Below, in pieces: positions 27,568 to 35,966 of a stretch of 46,346 nucleotides of DNA. Within the stretch, counting starts at the first letter, position 1. The number at the start of each line of letters is the position of its first letter. The stretch is from Crocinitomicaceae bacterium (GTDB taxonomy: Bacteria > Bacteroidota > Bacteroidia > Flavobacteriales_D > Crocinitomicaceae): the NCBI GenBank assembly GCA_021740745.1, contig JAIOZF010000017.1, positions 1-46,346 of the forward strand. Reading direction: 5' to 3'. The translations under genes were made by a program, and so were the position numbers. The notes beneath the pieces were generated by a model, which was given only the letters and a program-made list of their open reading frames with translations, was not told the origin of the DNA and did no database searches.

Positions 27568-28149
27568 CTACTCCATGCAATCACACGGTGGATCGAGTTT
27601 AATCTCTACATTGGGTAATCTTTCTTTTAATTTTTTATGGAAAGTTGGACTGTATTTGATTCCTTGAAGATCAATTGTTTTGAGTTTTGGTAAGGCATAA
27701 AAAGATTCAGGAATGGACATAATGGGAGTTTCCCAGAAATCTACAACCTCTAAATTTTTACAATATCCTATACTTTCTGGTAGTCGGTCAAATTGATTCC
27801 TGTTGGCCAATAAAACTGTCAGTGAATCAATCCGCGTGAGTACTAGTGGGAATACATCAAATTTATTCTTTGATATATTGACTGTTTTAAGATACTCTAG
27901 GTCAGCTAAAAAATCAGGTAGTTTACTTAACTTGTTCTTGCTCAAATCTAAATAAGTCAGTCGTGTGAATTTTGCAATTTCAACTGGAACTGTATCAAGT
28001 TTCAGGTGTGACAAATCCAGTGCATAAATAGTATCGGAATTTGCAGCAAGTGCTTGTTCTAATGAATAAGTTTTGACGTTGATTTTTTGTGCGAAACAAT
28101 TAATCGTTGTTGACAGCAAGAAAGATATTACGCACAGTAATTTCATCAT
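27568..28149 (-). CDS. Secreted leucine-rich-repeat protein
   Basis: A 193-residue protein with a signal peptide (MMKLLCVISFLLSTTINCFAQ) and about five leucine-rich repeats with a ~23-residue period, for example LTYLDLSKNKLSKLP, LKTVNISKNKFDVFP, LTVLLANRNQFDRLP, LEVVDFWETPIMSIP and LKTIDLQGIKYSPTF. It ends in a cysteine pair (DPPCDCME). Such short LRR proteins are probably binding modules; the partner is unknown. The signal peptide starts inside the last 50 nt of ribF in another frame. Because the signal would be lost with a later start, the overlap appears real and implies translational coupling with ribF. Confidence 0.82.
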   Translation of the reverse strand: MMKLLCVISFLLSTTINCFAQKINVKTYSLEQALAANSDTIYALDLSHLKLDTVPVEIAKFTRLTYLDLSKNKLSKLPDFLADLEYLKTVNISKNKFDVFPLVLTRIDSLTVLLANRNQFDRLPESIGYCKNLEVVDFWETPIMSIPESFYALPKLKTIDLQGIKYSPTFHKKLKERLPNVEIKLDPPCDCME

Positions 28150-29047
28150 TTTTCAATTGATTAATTAAACTTTCTTTGTCCTCAAAGCGTTTTTCATCGC
28201 GGACCCTTTTCAAGAATCGTACCGTCAGTTTTTGGTCGTATAAATTCATTGTTGTGTCTAACAAATGTACTTCAATTCTTAATTCATCAGAAGTACTTAC
28301 CGTCGGTCTTATGCCAATATTCAGCATTCCATTTACTAAAGAGCCATCTTCCAAACGAACATAGACAGCATATACACCATTTCCAGGGATTAGTTTTAAT
28401 TCACTATCAATTTGAATATTGGCAGTTGGAAATCCCATTTGAGAACCAATTTGGTTGCCTTTTACGACTGTACCTGAAAGTTCAAAGTGCTCTCCAAGGA
28501 AATTGTTTGCCGTTTCAATATCTCCTGCAAGTAAAGCATTACGAATCTTAGTCGAACTTACATTCACCTCATCAATATCTTGAGCTGGAATTTCTATCAC
28601 CTCATATTCATAAGTATCGGCAATCTCTTTCAAAAATTCCAAGCTACCTTCTCTGTTCTTTCCAAATTGATGATCGTAACCAATAACTAATTTTTTCACA
28701 TTAAGCCGGTTGACCAAATAATCACGTACAAATTCAATTGCAGTTAAGCGAGAAAATTCTTTTGTAAATGGAAAAACGATGACATTTTGAAGTCCGCATT
28801 TACGCAATTTATCTATTTTTTCTGCTTGAGTTTGTATCAGTTTCAATCCGTGACTATCAGGAAAAAGCACCATTCGTGGATGGGGATAAAATGTAAACAA
28901 CACGGATTCTCCATCAATTTTGGCTGCTTCTTCATTCAAACGTTCAATAATCTTCTGATGTCCAATGTGTACACCATCAAAAGTACCTATCGTAAGAACT
29001 GGATTTTTTATTTCAAGAATGGAATCAAAGCCGCTAAAAACTTTCAC
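28100..29047 (-). CDS. ribF: Bifunctional riboflavin kinase / FAD synthetase RibF
   Basis: About 315 residues. The N-terminal FMN adenylyltransferase domain shows TIGTFDGVHIGHQKII, TFYPHPRMVLFP, VIGYDHQFGKNREGS and VSSTKIRNAL. The C-terminal riboflavin kinase domain shows GTVVKGNQIGSQMGFPTANI, GVYAVYV, GMLNIGIRPT and EVHLLD. It makes FMN and then FAD from riboflavin. GTG at 29047 was chosen because it gives a family-like N-terminus (KVFSGFDSI). The in-frame TTG at 29077 lies upstream of a near-match -7 element (TAACTTCG, 29073-29066). The 3' end overlaps the LRR gene by 50 nt. It is separated by a terminator from the upstream giant-protein gene. Confidence 0.93.
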   Translation of the reverse strand: MKVFSGFDSILEIKNPVLTIGTFDGVHIGHQKIIERLNEEAAKIDGESVLFTFYPHPRMVLFPDSHGLKLIQTQAEKIDKLRKCGLQNVIVFPFTKEFSRLTAIEFVRDYLVNRLNVKKLVIGYDHQFGKNREGSLEFLKEIADTYEYEVIEIPAQDIDEVNVSSTKIRNALLAGDIETANNFLGEHFELSGTVVKGNQIGSQMGFPTANIQIDSELKLIPGNGVYAVYVRLEDGSLVNGMLNIGIRPTVSTSDELRIEVHLLDTTMNLYDQKLTVRFLKRVRDEKRFEDKESLINQLKNDEITVRNIFLAVNND

Positions 29048-29098
29048 TGCTAATAGTTTACTTTGCGAAGTTAACAATTAATTGAATTGAGCTAAACC

Positions 29099-29127
29099 AA
29101 AAACGGGAGCTATTAACTCCCGTTTAT
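29099..29127 (-). terminator. Terminator after the 1192-residue T9SS protein
   Basis: The perfect 9-bp stem AAACGGGAG / CTCCCGTTT (29101-29109 and 29117-29125) has a 7-nt loop and a short U run on the minus strand. It lies about 20 nt past the stop at 29147. Confidence 0.87.
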
Positions 29128-29146
29128 ATTTTTAAAGAATTATGAT

Positions 29147-32100
29147 TTATCGAATTAAGGTAACATTTCCATGTCCAGTCAGAATCTCACCATTAATTCC
29201 AGTAACAGAATATTTAAAGAAATAAACACCATCAGAAGCTTCTTTGTTGTCGACCATTCCATTCCAAGATTCATTTAATCCACTTATTTCTTTTACGACA
29301 TTACCCCATCGGTTGAAAATTTGGATTTCAAGACTTTCGGCGAATTCAGTATCAATCGTAAATGTATCATTTGAACCATCACCATTCGGCGTAAATACAT
29401 TTGGAATGTGTACAATTGGATCTGGAAAAGGAAGAACAATAACATGCAACGTATCTAATACTGTACAGAATCCATTTCCGACAACCAATTGGATGATATA
29501 TGTCCCAGGTGAAGAATAACTCATATTCTGATTATTCATGTTTGTAGTTGTCAACACTTGGCCATTACCAAAATCCCACGCATAATTACTCGCATTCGTT
29601 GAGTTATTTGTAAAAGTCACTGGTAAAACTGGGTAACCCGTTTGAACATTCGCCGATATAGAAGCAATTGGCATTGGAAGGGTATTTACCGTTACATTAT
29701 CAGTATTTACACAACCATTTGCATCCGTTCCAGTTACTGTATAAACCATCGATCCTAAGGATGGTGTAAATGGTTGACCATCATTTCCACCAGTATTCCA
29801 ACTGTATGTAACCCCATTAGATCCGTTTAAAGTTACCGTTTCGCCTTCACAGACCATTACATCAGTACCTCCATTAATATTCGGGAGAGGATTTACTAGC
29901 ATTAATGCAGTCGCGATATTAACACAACCATTACCATCAGTATATGTGTACGTTACAGTTTGTGTTCCAACGGAAGGGTCAAAAGTTCCAGCTAACACAC
30001 CGGTTCCAGTGAAAACTCCACCTGTTGGACTACCGACTAAATTTACATTTGGCGCGTCTTGACAAGCGGCCGGGTATGAACCTGCATCAGCCAACGGAAT
30101 AGCATTGACATTAATAATTGTATTCGCATTATTCGTGCAACCATTGCCATCAGTGTATGTATATGATATTGTTGATGTTCCGACAGCTGGGTTGAAAGCG
30201 TTACCAGACACCCCAGTTCCAGAGAAAGCGCCACCGGCAGGTGTTCCTGACAAAGGAACAGAAACCACGCTGGCACAAACAGCTGGGTAAGTTCCTGCTG
30301 AAACAGTTGGAAGTGTATTCACTGTAATTGTTGCTGTACTTGAATTAGAACAACCATTTGGATCTGTATAATTGTAAGTTATTGTTTGTGTTCCAATTGA
30401 TGGATCAAAAGAGTTTCCAGTTACACCAGTCCCTGAGAATGTTCCTCCCGCAGGTGTTCCTGCTAATGTTATATCAGCGGCATCAACGCAAGCTGCAGGA
30501 TAATTTCCAGCTGATACAACAGGATTAGTATTGACAGTCACAGTTACAGATTCTGTTGAAGTACAAACAGGTGAGAAAACGATATCATCAATACCAAAGT
30601 CATTTCCTCCGGTAGATGTGTTTTGATTGACTATACAAATTGTGGCAGATGATGATGAACCTGAATTCCAAGTCGTGTAAAACTCATCCCAAACGTTCGT
30701 TGCAGCAGGTGCCGTGAAAGGAGTTGATAAATTTGCACCATTAATACTGAATTGCAAACTTGCTGGTGAGCCAACTGCCAATGTACTTACCCATGTCGAG
30801 AAAACATAATCGGTATTGGGTTGAACAGGAATTGTTTGACACCAAACAGAACTATTTGGCGTTCCAGAACCATTCACAACTAAGAAATTTCCTGCACCTG
30901 TAGTATGATCTACACCTACAAAGTTTGGATGGGTATTGCTAGCATTTGTAGTTACAAAATAGGTGCTTTCAGGTTGGGTATCACTATTTAATATATAATC
31001 ACTTGTAAAACCTGTTACTCCACTTGAGAAGTCCCCATTTGTTACAGCAGTATTACCAACAGCATAGCCAGTTACATTATAAGTAGTTGTCGCAGCTGGG
31101 CAAACATTTTGAATTGTTAAACTTGGATCGGTTATTCCTGCAGCAGGAGACCAGCTATAAAAATCAGCACCACTTACAGTTAAGGTTGCACATCCACCAG
31201 GACAAACAGAGGTATTTGGCGAAACCATTAATGTTGGAGATGCTGAAATAGTTACCGTTACATTATCAGTTGCGCTGCAGCCTCCATCAGCGACATTAAC
31301 AACTGTTAATGTGTATACAGTGCTTCCAGGTGAAGATACTGTCACAGTTGGCTGAGCGATATTTGCATCATTCAATCCTGAAGAGGGTGACCAAGAATAT
31401 GTCATGCCCGGCATAGATGGCGTTCCAATTTGACCACTTGCAACATTACAAAAGCTCATGTTTAATCCCGCATCCGCTGTTGCAGTGCAACATGTGTTAA
31501 CAAAGGCAGTGACAGCATTATTCGTACAAACTACACTTCCATAACTAATTGTTGCTGTTAACGTGAAATTGGTTGTACCATTGGGAATATTAGAAACTCC
31601 TGGTGTCAAACTCGAGGAAGCATTCGGAATTGTAGCCGATTGATCTGCAGTCCAAAGATAAGTTGTTGAAGCATTAATTGTAATTGGTGTCGTCAAATTG
31701 GGAGTTATTGGAACTTGAAATATCGAAGCAGATGCAGCCGAACATGAATTATCATTTATTGGAGAATTCATAGCTCCTGATGTATAACTAATAGATGTCG
31801 GTGAACCACAAATGGATGTTAAATTTGAGAAAGTTATTGTCGCGTTAGTCAACGATCCCACATCAAGACCAATGCAATCATAAATCTGAACTCGCCAACC
31901 ACCTTCTGCAGCATTACATCCAAACAAAGGATTCCAGTTTATAGGCGTATTTGATGGTCCATAACTACTGTATGTGCCAGAAAGAGTTGCTGGTGCTGGT
32001 GCACAAACATTTAAATTTCCTGCTGGTGAAGTGGTAAAACAGAGATTATTAACATTATCACCTGAATTACATACTGTCCCTTGACCAATAGCTCCTGGAT

Positions 32101-32725
32101 TAGGAGATAATAAAATTGTTGGACTCCCGCATGCAGCTGGGCCTACTAAATAAAATGCTAAATCCGAAACCCAAGTATGAGTAGCTGAAAAGCAAACATT
32201 TATTTGAGTAGACGCATTAATCAATGACTCAGGTGGTGGAGGATTATAGTAGGTAAAAGATCCATTAACATTCACGGATCCACTCAAATTTGATCCATTA
32301 CAAGCAGTAGGAGCATTATTCGCATTTACATCACTGTTCATATTCCAAACCCATGCGATGTAGCAACCAACTAAATTATTCCCTGCGTCATAAATTTGAA
32401 CACGATAACCATCACTCGGTAAATTTAGCATAGTCGAAGACATTCCAGTTTCTGTAAAATAGGGTGTCCAAGAGAAATTTGATTGATCGTGATAAAACCA
32501 ATTAAAAGTATAAGGTCCAACACCTGACGGCGCACTAGCTGTCAAAGAAGCAGTGTTATTAGAAAGTCCATCTGCACACCAAATATAAATTGGATTATTT
32601 GCAGCACCGTTCGTATAGTTAGTGGTTGAATTTCCAGAATTTCCAATCGGCGTTAACTGTCCTACAGAAATAAAACTTAAGTACAAGAAAAAAACCGAAC
32701 TTATAATTTTTGAAAAATGCATCAT
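29147..32725 (-). CDS. Large T9SS type B secreted protein with P-domain-like, Ig-like and PKD modules
   Basis: A 1192-residue secreted protein. After the signal peptide (ISSVFFLYLSFISVGQ) there is an N-terminal region. Residues ~150-300 resemble a proprotein-convertase P-domain-like sandwich (CFSATHTWVSDLAFYLVGP, GWRVQIYDCIGLDVGSL). Cysteine-paired Ig-like segments follow, then a carbohydrate-binding-like sandwich around GNFLVVNGSGTPNSSVWCQ and WDEFYTTWNSGSSSSATIC. Three ~70-residue repeats and a PKD domain (FTNNSTNASNYAWDFGNG, SYSSPGTYIIQLVV) come next. The end is a T9SS type B sorting domain (IPNVFTPNGDGSNDTF, IQIFNRWGNVVKEI, DGVYFFKYSV). Its start codon shares one base with the stop of a small secreted protein. 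No PorP/SprF gene is adjacent, so it may use a partner encoded elsewhere. Confidence 0.92.
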   Translation of the reverse strand: MMHFSKIISSVFFLYLSFISVGQLTPIGNSGNSTTNYTNGAANNPIYIWCADGLSNNTASLTASAPSGVGPYTFNWFYHDQSNFSWTPYFTETGMSSTMLNLPSDGYRVQIYDAGNNLVGCYIAWVWNMNSDVNANNAPTACNGSNLSGSVNVNGSFTYYNPPPPESLINASTQINVCFSATHTWVSDLAFYLVGPAACGSPTILLSPNPGAIGQGTVCNSGDNVNNLCFTTSPAGNLNVCAPAPATLSGTYSSYGPSNTPINWNPLFGCNAAEGGWRVQIYDCIGLDVGSLTNATITFSNLTSICGSPTSISYTSGAMNSPINDNSCSAASASIFQVPITPNLTTPITINASTTYLWTADQSATIPNASSSLTPGVSNIPNGTTNFTLTATISYGSVVCTNNAVTAFVNTCCTATADAGLNMSFCNVASGQIGTPSMPGMTYSWSPSSGLNDANIAQPTVTVSSPGSTVYTLTVVNVADGGCSATDNVTVTISASPTLMVSPNTSVCPGGCATLTVSGADFYSWSPAAGITDPSLTIQNVCPAATTTYNVTGYAVGNTAVTNGDFSSGVTGFTSDYILNSDTQPESTYFVTTNASNTHPNFVGVDHTTGAGNFLVVNGSGTPNSSVWCQTIPVQPNTDYVFSTWVSTLAVGSPASLQFSINGANLSTPFTAPAATNVWDEFYTTWNSGSSSSATICIVNQNTSTGGNDFGIDDIVFSPVCTSTESVTVTVNTNPVVSAGNYPAACVDAADITLAGTPAGGTFSGTGVTGNSFDPSIGTQTITYNYTDPNGCSNSSTATITVNTLPTVSAGTYPAVCASVVSVPLSGTPAGGAFSGTGVSGNAFNPAVGTSTISYTYTDGNGCTNNANTIINVNAIPLADAGSYPAACQDAPNVNLVGSPTGGVFTGTGVLAGTFDPSVGTQTVTYTYTDGNGCVNIATALMLVNPLPNINGGTDVMVCEGETVTLNGSNGVTYSWNTGGNDGQPFTPSLGSMVYTVTGTDANGCVNTDNVTVNTLPMPIASISANVQTGYPVLPVTFTNNSTNASNYAWDFGNGQVLTTTNMNNQNMSYSSPGTYIIQLVVGNGFCTVLDTLHVIVLPFPDPIVHIPNVFTPNGDGSNDTFTIDTEFAESLEIQIFNRWGNVVKEISGLNESWNGMVDNKEASDGVYFFKYSVTGINGEILTGHGNVTLIR
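29886..30514 (-). repeat. Three ~70-residue tandem repeats in the 1192-residue T9SS protein
   Basis: Each unit contains SAG or DAG followed by x-YPA-x-C, then GTPAGG or GSPTGG, FSGTGV or FTGTGV, FDP or FNP, and a Y-x-YTD-x-NGC segment with a second cysteine. Boundaries are approximate. The units differ from both repeat types of the 2800-residue protein. Confidence 0.85.
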
Positions 32726-33051
32726 TATTTCTTTAATTTTAATTCAACAATACGCTCTTCAATTTGCTTCAATTTCAATCTGTATTGAATTGATTCTTCT
32801 TCGGTAGGAGCCGCATTTAGTTTGTTTTGAACATCCTCGCGGAATTGTAGACAAATTTCCAATGACCATGAATCAATACTTGAAGATTCATTGTTTTGTA
32901 TATCAACCTCTTGTTTCACTTTTCCCTCAACACCCAATGGTTCGTGTACAATCACACCATTGGAAAGTGTAACAGTTTCAGACTGAGAAAATGAATAGAA
33001 TGAGATTAAAAAAAAGGCATTGAACGTAATAATGAAATGTAGTTTTTTCAT
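32725..33051 (-). CDS. Small secreted protein of unknown function preceding the 1192-residue T9SS protein
   Basis: A 108-residue protein with a signal peptide (KLHFIITFNAFFLISFYSFSQ), a short polar middle and a C-terminal region rich in Glu, Lys and Leu (LKLKQIEERIVELKLKK) that is probably a helical or coiled-coil segment. I do not recognise a family. Its TAA stop shares the final A with the ATG of the giant gene, so the two are coupled. The placement parallels the 119-residue gene in front of the 2800-residue protein. No exact TAnnTTTG element was found upstream; the 229-nt gap to the SUF operon otherwise holds AT-rich DNA and the SUF promoter. Confidence 0.75.
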   Translation of the reverse strand: MKKLHFIITFNAFFLISFYSFSQSETVTLSNGVIVHEPLGVEGKVKQEVDIQNNESSSIDSWSLEICLQFREDVQNKLNAAPTEEESIQYRLKLKQIEERIVELKLKK

Positions 33052-33193
33052 ATCTGTAGTAGCAAAAATTTATATTGAATGCTAATATAGACGCAAATTA
33101 TTATTATTCAGTTGCATAAGGCTGTTTTTTTGTTTAAAAAATTCAACTTTTACAAAAACTAAACAGATTTGGCTTTGTTATTTTGATAATTCA

Positions 33194-33224
33194 TTGCATC
33201 AATACCATAAAAGTGGTATTTTTG
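33194..33224 (+). promoter_or_regulatory. SUF operon promoter with overlapping inverted-repeat operator candidate
   Basis: TTG (33194-33196) is followed after 20 nt by TATTTTTG (33217-33224), an exact Bacteroidota promoter layout. Between and over the -7 element lies a perfect inverted repeat, AATACCA (33201-33207), six-base spacer, TGGTATT (33214-33220). Its right arm covers the first four bases of the -7 element, a typical place for a repressor site. The regulator is unknown. The leader to the ATG at 33281 is about 50 nt. Confidence 0.65.
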
Positions 33225-33280
33225 CAAAAGATTTAGATTCTATTTATAATTAATCTAAATAAAGAAAACAACTATAAGAT

Positions 33281-33604
33281 ATGATCACAGTTACCGATAC
33301 AGCCAAGAAACAAGCAATTCGTTTAATGGAAGACGAAGGGAAATCTGGTTTTTTCATAAGAGTTGGTGTTCAAGGAGGAGGTTGTTCAGGCTTGATGTAT
33401 CAACTGACGTTTGACAACGAAGAGAAAGAAGATGATAAAACATTTGAAGACAACGGGGTTAAAGTAGTTGTTGACAAAAAGAGTTTTTTGTATTTACTAG
33501 GAACGACCTTAGATTTCTCAGGTGGTTTGAATGGAAAGGGCTTTATATTCAAAAATCCAAACGCAGACAGAACATGTGGTTGCGGAGAATCATTTTCAGT
33601 ATAA
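33281..33604 (+). CDS. HesB/IscA-family iron-sulfur assembly protein (SufA-like)
   Basis: A 107-residue A-type iron-sulfur carrier. The three conserved cysteines are Cys35 in GGGCSGLMYQ and Cys99 and Cys101 in TCGCGESF. It also has the expected VDKKSFLYLLGTTLDFSG segment. It receives Fe-S clusters from the SufBCD scaffold and passes them to target proteins. It is the first gene of the SUF operon, directly behind the promoter and operator candidate, with 36 nt to sufB. SufA, IscA and ErpA cannot be told apart from sequence alone, but the position favours SufA. Confidence 0.94.
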   Translation: MITVTDTAKKQAIRLMEDEGKSGFFIRVGVQGGGCSGLMYQLTFDNEEKEDDKTFEDNGVKVVVDKKSFLYLLGTTLDFSGGLNGKGFIFKNPNADRTCGCGESFSV

Positions 33605-33640
33605 GATTACAACATACTTTTTACACGACACATTCCAATC

Positions 33641-35092
33641 ATGGGTTATACAGAAAACGAACTCGCTAAGGATCTAGAAAACCAAGAATATAAATTTGGT
33701 TTTGTAACAAATATTGAATCCGATAAAGCTCCTAAAGGATTGAATGAGGATATTATTCGCTTCATTTCTGCTAAGAAAAATGAGCCAGAATGGTTATTAG
33801 AGCATCGTTTAAAGGCGTTTGAAATTTGGAAAACAATGACAGAGCCTGAATGGGCGCATGTTCATTACAATAAACCAGATTTTCAAGATATCACTTATTA
33901 TTCTGCACCCAAACAAACAAAGAAATACGAATCTTGGGACGATGTTGATCCAGAAATGAAAGCAACGATGGCCAAATTAGGTATTTCTATGGAAGAACAG
34001 CAACGTTTAACAGGGACCAATGTTGCAGTTGATTTTGTAATGGATTCTGTATCGGTTGCAACTTCTTTTAAGGCAAAATTAGGTGAACTTGGAATTATTT
34101 TTTGTTCTTTTTCGGATGCTGTTCAAGATCATCCAGATTTAGTAAAAAAATACATGGGAACAGTTGTTCCAACAAGTGATAATTTTTACGCTGCTTTAAA
34201 TTCAGCCGTTTTTACAGATGGTTCATTTTGCTATATCCCAAAAGGCGTTCGTTGTCCAATGGAATTATCAACTTATTTCCGAATCAATGAAGGTGGAACG
34301 GGTCAGTTCGAAAGAACACTCGTTATCGCAGATGAAGGTGCATATGTTTCTTACCTTGAAGGATGCACTGCACCACAGAGAGACGAAAATCAATTACATG
34401 CCGCAGTTGTTGAATTAATTGCACTTGACAACGCAGAAATAAAGTACTCAACGGTTCAAAACTGGTATCCAGGAGATAAAGATGGCAAAGGAGGCGTTTT
34501 CAATTTTGTAACGAAACGAGGTATTTGTGAACGAAATGCGAAAATTTCATGGACGCAAGTGGAAACAGGCTCAGCGGTGACATGGAAATATCCATCTTGT
34601 ATTTTAAAAGGTGATAATTCGATTGGTGAATTTTACTCTGTGGCTGTTACAAATAATTATCAGCAGGCAGATACAGGAACGAAAATGGTTCACCTTGGAA
34701 AAAACACAAAAAGCACCATTATTTCGAAAGGTATTTCCGCAGGAAAATCTCAAAATTCGTACCGAGGATTGGTACAAATACATAAAAACGCACACAACGC
34801 ACGAAATTTCTCTCAATGTGATTCCTTGTTGATGACGGATGAATGTGGTGCGCATACCTTCCCTTATATCGAATGCAAAAACAGTTCAGCAAAAATTGAA
34901 CACGAAGCAACAACATCAAAAATTGGTGAAGATCAAATTTTCTATTGTTTGCAAAGAGGAATTAGCGAAGAGAAAGCAATTAGTTTGATTGTTAACGGCT
35001 ATTGCAAAGAAGTGTTAAATCAGTTACCAATGGAGTTTGCTGTGGAAGCACAGAAATTGCTGGCAATAAGTTTAGAAGGATCGGTAGGATAA
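33641..35092 (+). CDS. sufB: Fe-S cluster assembly scaffold protein SufB
   Basis: A 483-residue SufB, close to the usual length. Family landmarks are [16 protein letters not shown] near the N-terminus, [48 protein letters not shown], the conserved [16 protein letters not shown] segment, and [21 protein letters not shown]. With SufC and SufD it forms the complex on which Fe-S clusters are built in the cytoplasm. It is second in the operon and separated from sufC by a 107-nt AT-rich spacer. Confidence 0.97.
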   Translation: MGYTENELAKDLENQEYKFGFVTNIESDKAPKGLNEDIIRFISAKKNEPEWLLEHRLKAFEIWKTMTEPEWAHVHYNKPDFQDITYYSAPKQTKKYESWDDVDPEMKATMAKLGISMEEQQRLTGTNVAVDFVMDSVSVATSFKAKLGELGIIFCSFSDAVQDHPDLVKKYMGTVVPTSDNFYAALNSAVFTDGSFCYIPKGVRCPMELSTYFRINEGGTGQFERTLVIADEGAYVSYLEGCTAPQRDENQLHAAVVELIALDNAEIKYSTVQNWYPGDKDGKGGVFNFVTKRGICERNAKISWTQVETGSAVTWKYPSCILKGDNSIGEFYSVAVTNNYQQADTGTKMVHLGKNTKSTIISKGISAGKSQNSYRGLVQIHKNAHNARNFSQCDSLLMTDECGAHTFPYIECKNSSAKIEHEATTSKIGEDQIFYCLQRGISEEKAISLIVNGYCKEVLNQLPMEFAVEAQKLLAISLEGSVG

Positions 35093-35199
35093 ACCTAATT
35101 TGAAAATTTGCCATTTGAAAATTCTATTTCTCAGACCAACAATTTTCGAATTACAAATTATCAAATCTTCGAATAGTACACATTTATAAGATTATAAGA

Positions 35200-35955
35200 A
35201 TGATAAGCATTAAAAATCTACACGCCTCAATTGATGGCAAAGAAATATTAAAAGGATTAAACCTAGAAGTGAAAGCTGGAGAAATTCATGCGATAATGGG
35301 ACCAAATGGCGCTGGAAAAAGTACCCTCGCTTCTGTTTTGGCAGGCCGTGAAGAATATGAGGTAACAGAAGGTTCAGTTGATTTTGATGGTCAAGATTTA
35401 TTGGAATTATCAACTGAGGATAGAGCACGCGAAGGTTTGTTTCTTGCATTTCAATACCCCGTAGAAATTCCTGGTGTTTCAAATGTGAACTTCTTGCGCA
35501 CTGCCTTAAACGAAATTCGTGAATACAGAGGTCAAGAACAAATTTCTGCGAAGGATTTTATGGCATTGGTTCGTGAAAAATCTGCCATTGTTGAATTAGA
35601 TGCGAAATTAGCGTCCCGTTCAGTAAACGAAGGTTTCTCAGGTGGCGAAAAGAAACGCAATGAAATATTCCAAATGGCAATGTTGGCTCCCAAATTAGCA
35701 ATCTTAGATGAAACTGATTCAGGATTAGACATTGATGCCTTGCGAATCGTTGCGAATGGTGTTAACACTTTGAAATCTCCAAATAATGCTACTATCGTTA
35801 TCACACATTATCAGCGATTGTTAGATTATATTGTTCCTGATTTTGTGCATGTCCTTTACAATGGAAAAATTGTAAAATCAGGTCCTAAAGAATTGGCCTT
35901 GGAGTTAGAAGAGAAAGGATACGATTGGATTAAAGCTGAAGTTGACGCACAATAG
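35200..35955 (+). CDS. sufC: Fe-S cluster assembly ATPase SufC
   Basis: A 251-residue ABC-type ATPase. It shows Walker A GPNGAGKS at residues 34-41, the Q-loop region FLAFQYPVEIPGVSN typical of SufC, the signature NEGFSGGEKKRNEI, Walker B LAILDETDSGLD and the switch histidine in VITHYQRLL. It powers conformational change in the SufBCD scaffold. It is preceded by a spacer containing imperfect repeats of an ATTTGAAAATT-like word and followed 11 nt later by sufD. Confidence 0.97.
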   Translation: MISIKNLHASIDGKEILKGLNLEVKAGEIHAIMGPNGAGKSTLASVLAGREEYEVTEGSVDFDGQDLLELSTEDRAREGLFLAFQYPVEIPGVSNVNFLRTALNEIREYRGQEQISAKDFMALVREKSAIVELDAKLASRSVNEGFSGGEKKRNEIFQMAMLAPKLAILDETDSGLDIDALRIVANGVNTLKSPNNATIVITHYQRLLDYIVPDFVHVLYNGKIVKSGPKELALELEEKGYDWIKAEVDAQ

Positions 35956-35966
35956 TGTCTTGAAAA

